Of a stretch of 17,841 bases of DNA, positions 14,467 to 17,841 are shown piece after piece (within the stretch, counting starts at the first letter, position 1; every line of letters begins with the position of its first letter). The position numbers and the translations under genes were made by a program. The notes under the pieces were generated by a model. The model saw only the letters and a list, made by a program, of their open reading frames with translations, made no database searches and was not told the DNA's origin. The stretch is from Mageeibacillus sp. UBA5442 (GTDB lineage: Bacteria; Bacillota; Clostridia; Saccharofermentanales; DTU023). The stretch spans positions 1 through 17,841 of the forward strand of contig DIRG01000067.1 of NCBI GenBank assembly GCA_002427475.1, given 5' to 3'.

Positions 14467-15854
14467 AAATACTGCCTGCCGAACTGCGCCAAAAACTGCT
14501 GCAAAACACGCAGGTTAAGGATGCGGGTTCCGCACCGAGACTTCGTGTAATAGCAACACAGTCTACAACAAACACCCTCTTGTCAGAGCTCATTCATAAA
14601 GATATTCCGGCAGACCTTGGCGATGTGGCTATCCGTCAGCTAAGCGGAGAAAAGGAGCCTTCCCTCGCTTACGCCATCTGCGTCGATAACGGTATTGCAA
14701 CAATATATGATCGCCGTTTTCCTGCGTACATGGAGAATCCATGGAACTATGTGTGGTCTCTGGGCGAGGCTTCGGAGGTCGCCATTGAATTTAACGGAGT
14801 CTGGGAACTCGACCCTTCAAAACAATGGTATTATCTTAGGACTGAACTGACGCCCTATATTTTCTTTGTCAACGGAGGCACTCTGTATGTGCAGAAATGG
14901 AACGATGCGGATACCCGAATCCCACTGGCAGAAGGCGTTTCACAGATATCCGCTTGCCGTGCGTGGCAGTCCACAGATGAGCCGTTACTGGATCAGGGTT
15001 TGATCATCGGCTATCTAAGAAGCGGAGCCGTATACTACCGAGCCTTATGCCTGCAGGAAAGCGGAGAGTTAGTATGGGAGACCGAACGTCAGATCAGTGA
15101 GCTCGGCAGCGGAAATGAAACTCTGAGTGTTTTCCGGACGAACGACTTCCGAGTGGGCTTTATCTGCGAAAATTCCGGCGGTTTCCGATATGTTCTTTCC
15201 GGGCGCAATTACGCAGGTCAAAGCGTCCGTCCGGAAAGCGTTTACGGACAGATTGTAGAGAACTGTTATCTAAGTGTAACGTCAATACGGTATATAAACG
15301 CTTATGGTGATGAGGCCAATAATACTCGCTCATGCATTCCGCAGTTGGATTGTTACGTTGGCTCATGCAAAGAGTATCCGGTTTTTGAAGTTCTATCGAC
15401 TGATAGAACCAGCGATACGGAGTATGTGATTGCCTGCAGCCACGAAATGCAGGAGCGACTGCCACTGGCTGGCTTCATATCCATTGTGCCTGATGTTTCA
15501 ATCGGGTCGGCTCCGGTCGCGGTATCTGTTGTAATTGAGGGAAATGTACTTCGCATTACAGCAGACAAACCGGTTTCCTTTCGGCAGCGGGTGCAGATTA
15601 TCTTGAACAACTACAGCAGCTTACGCTTTCATTCCACGGAAACAAGCTGGCTTCTGGTTCCTGCTTTCACAGCGGTATTTCCGCCGGAGCCTGTCTATGC
15701 GGATGATTCAACAATCACTGCTGCACCGTTAGCCGGAACATTAATAAACAAACAAGTTTACTACTCTCATAATGAGTATGAGGAACAGTCCTCAATCAAT
15801 ATTTCATATTCCTGCACTTTAGCGGCCACACAGGTCGGCCCGGTGCCAATTTAA
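14463..15854 (+). CDS. Putative tail-tip structural protein, unknown family
   Basis: A 463-residue protein that I do not recognise. After a short helical start (ILPAELRQKLLQNTQVKD), residues about 60-270 show repeated four-strand units with aromatic turns (AYAICVDNGIATIYDRRF, WYYLRTELTPYIFFVNGG, LIIGYLRSGAVYYRALCL, VFRTNDFRVGFICENSGGFR), which suggests a beta-propeller-like fold. Residues 300-463 are beta-sandwich-like (VSVVIEGNVLRITADKPVSF; SSINISYSCTLAATQVG). No lysozyme, peptidase or glycosidase motif is obvious. AAAGGAGG (14448-14454) and the ATGA overlap support the start. Position after the tape measure suggests a tail hub or baseplate role, in the place of Tal/Dit. Confidence 0.8.
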   Translation: MKILPAELRQKLLQNTQVKDAGSAPRLRVIATQSTTNTLLSELIHKDIPADLGDVAIRQLSGEKEPSLAYAICVDNGIATIYDRRFPAYMENPWNYVWSLGEASEVAIEFNGVWELDPSKQWYYLRTELTPYIFFVNGGTLYVQKWNDADTRIPLAEGVSQISACRAWQSTDEPLLDQGLIIGYLRSGAVYYRALCLQESGELVWETERQISELGSGNETLSVFRTNDFRVGFICENSGGFRYVLSGRNYAGQSVRPESVYGQIVENCYLSVTSIRYINAYGDEANNTRSCIPQLDCYVGSCKEYPVFEVLSTDRTSDTEYVIACSHEMQERLPLAGFISIVPDVSIGSAPVAVSVVIEGNVLRITADKPVSFRQRVQIILNNYSSLRFHSTETSWLLVPAFTAVFPPEPVYADDSTITAAPLAGTLINKQVYYSHNEYEEQSSINISYSCTLAATQVGPVPI

Positions 15855-15869
15855 AGGAGGAAACAATAT

Positions 15870-17393
15870 ATGGAGAACATCATACGGCCTGTGGTACACA
15901 ACCGCTTTGATATCGAGGTGGCTGATGCCAGGACGGGCGAGATAAAGCAGCGCGTCACATCCTATAATATTGTACTTGACCAATACTTCAACAGACTCAT
16001 CGGACGCGCATCGAAGATTGGATACATCCACCTGGGAACCGGAGAAGGAAACCCTACAGTTAATAGAACCTCTATGTTTACCTTTCTCGGAGCGAAGAGC
16101 AATTCTGTCGTTGAGACAGTAAAAGCGTATCCAACCAGTTATACCAGAAGAAAAATCGTTCTTTCACCCTCAGAATACGTGGGAGCCCGTATCACTGAGG
16201 TAGGCTTTGGGTACGGCGCCTCCAGCGGCAGTGCAGTCACGCATTCGATGCTCAAAGACAGCGAAGGTAATCAGATAGCCATTGAAAAAACGGATACCGA
16301 TGTGCTGACCATCTACGCGACCTTTTATCTAACCATCGGTGAAGCTGTGTCGGGCGTTTATGTGCTCCCCACACCCAATAACAACGCGATTATACCGGCG
16401 GTGCTGGAAGATTCCTATACGACTTTAACTCTGGCGCTTGGGGCGCACAATTCGCTGGACACGGCCGATGATCTGGCGAACAATTCTATCTCGGGCAAAT
16501 CCAGTATCACTCCAACTTCCGATCTGGCTAACCGAAAATGGCAAATTCCTGTCACCAGATGGAATTACAGTGAAGCCAATTCGCACATGATAAGTTCTAT
16601 TGGTTCTCCCACGATAGCGGCCTGGCTCTTGCCAAATCCTGATATTTTTCCTCAGATTACCTTATCCAACCTTCCGGTAGCTGTAGGAAACGGAAGCAGC
16701 ACAAAATTCACTTGCCCCATACCAAAAATAGTCCCCGGCTCCGAGGCTGTCCGGGTAAACGGAGTATTAATGACCCGAGATGTGGACTATACCCTCGATT
16801 ACAACAACAATGCCGCTGAGTATCCTGAGTTGTTCATTAGCACTGATCCACGAAATTATATTTTTTCAGGTGGATATAGTACAACAAGCTATAACAGATA
16901 CTCGTTTTTCAAATGGAATGCAGTATATTCAAGTCCAAGTGTTGGCGTAAACAGCGCGAATCCTATCTATTTGGATTTTGGTTCGGCGATTACTGTCAAT
17001 CGATTAATCATTCCTGCTGGCACTTTTAGCCAAAACTTTTCATCAACGGGTTCGCCGACCACTGTTATAACATTTGACTATTCGTTGGATGGAGAAAACT
17101 GGTCAAATGCATTCACCAGCCAAGCTCTCTCGGGCTATAGCATAGAAGCCAACTTGTGGTTTGATCCGGTTATAACAGCACGCTATTTTCGCCTTACTTC
17201 AAGCTTTTATGCTGGTTATGGGGCAGGTACTAATCCAAACATTTTATTTGGATATATAACGCCTGGTCTTAGTTTCGCCATACCGCCAGCAGAAGGCGCA
17301 TCAATAGAGATGGACTGTGCGATTGACAGACCTATTAAGAACGAAAACTGGGTGCTTGATTTTTCATTTGCTGTTCAGTTTGAAAGGGGCTGA
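15870..17393 (+). CDS. Putative receptor-binding / tail-tip protein with discoidin-like domain
   Basis: A 507-residue protein. The N-terminal part (about 1-175) resembles the attachment domain of tail fibre-like proteins of gut phages (YNIVLDQYFNRLI, then GYIHLGTGEGNPTVNRTSMF and ITEVGFGYGASSG). Residues about 270-330 begin a beta domain with VRVNGVLMTRDVDYTLDYNN. It is interrupted at about 330-465 by a discoidin / F5/8 type C-like segment (PIYLDFGSAITVNRLIIPAG; FDYSLDGENWSN; ITARYFRLTSS) and resumes with ITPGLSFAIPPAEGASIEMD. Such carbohydrate-binding domains fit host recognition. No catalytic motif is seen. AAAGGAGG (15853-15860) supports the start. The stop overlaps the next ATG (TGATG). 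Confidence 0.85.
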   Translation: MENIIRPVVHNRFDIEVADARTGEIKQRVTSYNIVLDQYFNRLIGRASKIGYIHLGTGEGNPTVNRTSMFTFLGAKSNSVVETVKAYPTSYTRRKIVLSPSEYVGARITEVGFGYGASSGSAVTHSMLKDSEGNQIAIEKTDTDVLTIYATFYLTIGEAVSGVYVLPTPNNNAIIPAVLEDSYTTLTLALGAHNSLDTADDLANNSISGKSSITPTSDLANRKWQIPVTRWNYSEANSHMISSIGSPTIAAWLLPNPDIFPQITLSNLPVAVGNGSSTKFTCPIPKIVPGSEAVRVNGVLMTRDVDYTLDYNNNAAEYPELFISTDPRNYIFSGGYSTTSYNRYSFFKWNAVYSSPSVGVNSANPIYLDFGSAITVNRLIIPAGTFSQNFSSTGSPTTVITFDYSLDGENWSNAFTSQALSGYSIEANLWFDPVITARYFRLTSSFYAGYGAGTNPNILFGYITPGLSFAIPPAEGASIEMDCAIDRPIKNENWVLDFSFAVQFERG

Positions 17394-17841
17394 TGCCTAT
17401 GATTCTCACCTTTGAGTATAACGAATCGATAGGCAGCGGCCACTCCCCGCAGGTAGTTCACATGATGGATAACGGCTTTCGTATCCTTTACGTGGATGAC
17501 AGCGGTCTGGTTAAAGGAATCGTTTCGTTTCCTGAACTTGGACTGTATAGCGATTTAAGTTGGGAAACCAAAGGACGGATGTCTCCAGATGAAAATATTG
17601 CTTATCCCAGTTTGAAAAAGATCGCACACTACGGAGCCTTTGGCTTTTGGAGCGCTGGCACGGAACACCGCTTTGTGATGTATATGCTGCCGACGGATAT
17701 TTCTGAGACGCTTATTGACGGGAATATCAATCACACAAAGGACAGCCCAGTGTCAAGCGCCTCCTTTAACTTTCAAAACGTCAACGGTTATTTGCTTCGC
17801 AGGTACCGGTCGCTGGTTTCACCCAACGCAATGCTTGAACT
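17393..17841 (+). CDS. Tail-module protein, unknown (3' partial)
   Basis: An open frame from ATG 17393 to the right edge, 149 codons visible without a stop. It begins MPMILTFEYNESIGSGHSPQ and continues with VVHMMDNGFRILYVDDSGLV, GIVSFPELGLYSDLSWETKG and FGFWSAGTEHRFVMYMLPTD. A second ATG at 17399 is an alternative start; AAAGGGG (17383-17389) fits either. The sequence is beta-rich with many aromatic residues and has no signal peptide, like a tail fibre or minor structural protein. I do not recognise the family. Its overlap with the previous gene (TGATG) places it in the same tail operon. Confidence 0.75.
   Translation, partial: MPMILTFEYNESIGSGHSPQVVHMMDNGFRILYVDDSGLVKGIVSFPELGLYSDLSWETKGRMSPDENIAYPSLKKIAHYGAFGFWSAGTEHRFVMYMLPTDISETLIDGNINHTKDSPVSSASFNFQNVNGYLLRRYRSLVSPNAMLE

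Noticed and set aside
1..17841. CRISPR arrays, tRNA genes, diversity-generating retroelement, insertion sequences, integrase or attachment site
   Set aside because: I looked for direct repeats with spacers, cloverleaf-like segments, reverse transcriptase or transposase motifs and template/variable repeats and saw none. Full tools could still find weak cases.

Overview
The window is the packaging, head and tail part of a siphovirus genome (a prophage or a free phage; no integrase, attachment site or bacterial gene is visible to decide). All genes read on the plus strand, nearly end to end, with many ATGA or TGATG overlaps and strong AGGAGG-type ribosome binding sites. The closest families I recall for the ParB-methylases, the 'virulence-related' protein, DUF4314, the large terminase, the HK97-like portal, the ClpP-like protease, the phi13-type tail tube and the GLW-repeat tape measure come from gut and anaerobic Clostridia (Bacillota), so a clostridial host is the best guess. 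This rests on family recognition, not on a search.

Layout: 1-2215, two tandem DNA methyltransferases, the first cut by the left edge; its visible part lacks the ParB-like N-terminus seen in the second. 2200-2237, a hairpin with a short T-run. 2283-3744, four small or medium accessory genes, including a 54-residue gene (3580-3744), with two structured leaders that share a 37-nt element. 3745-3862, a gap with a possible 27-codon leader ORF. 3863/3899-5464, large terminase with an apparent ATA in place of its expected start codon. 5483-8678, portal, head maturation protease and major capsid protein. 8691-9314, head fibre/decoration protein. 9333-10732, four connector and tail-completion proteins. 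10736-11338, tail tube protein. 11338-11927, tail assembly chaperone, with a textbook -1 ribosomal frameshift signal that makes a longer gpGT-type product. 11942-14128, tape measure protein with eight exact 22-residue repeats. 14128-17841, four tail-tip or host-recognition genes that I cannot assign firmly; one carries a discoidin-like domain and the last runs off the right edge.

How the parts work together: terminase pumps DNA through the portal into a capsid assembled from the major capsid protein and trimmed by the protease. Connector proteins close the head and join it to a non-contractile tail. The tail is built from tube protein around the tape measure with help from the two chaperone forms, and the last genes probably form the tip and bind the host. 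The methylases probably protect phage DNA from host restriction. The small terminase, holin/endolysin, replication and lysogeny genes are not in the window.

The points most worth a second look are the frameshift site with its 14-15 bp hairpin (11718-11764), the terminase start anomaly (3847-3901), the repeated leader element (2218-2254 and 3265-3301), the discoidin-like insertion in the putative receptor-binding protein, and the unrecognised tail-tip module.
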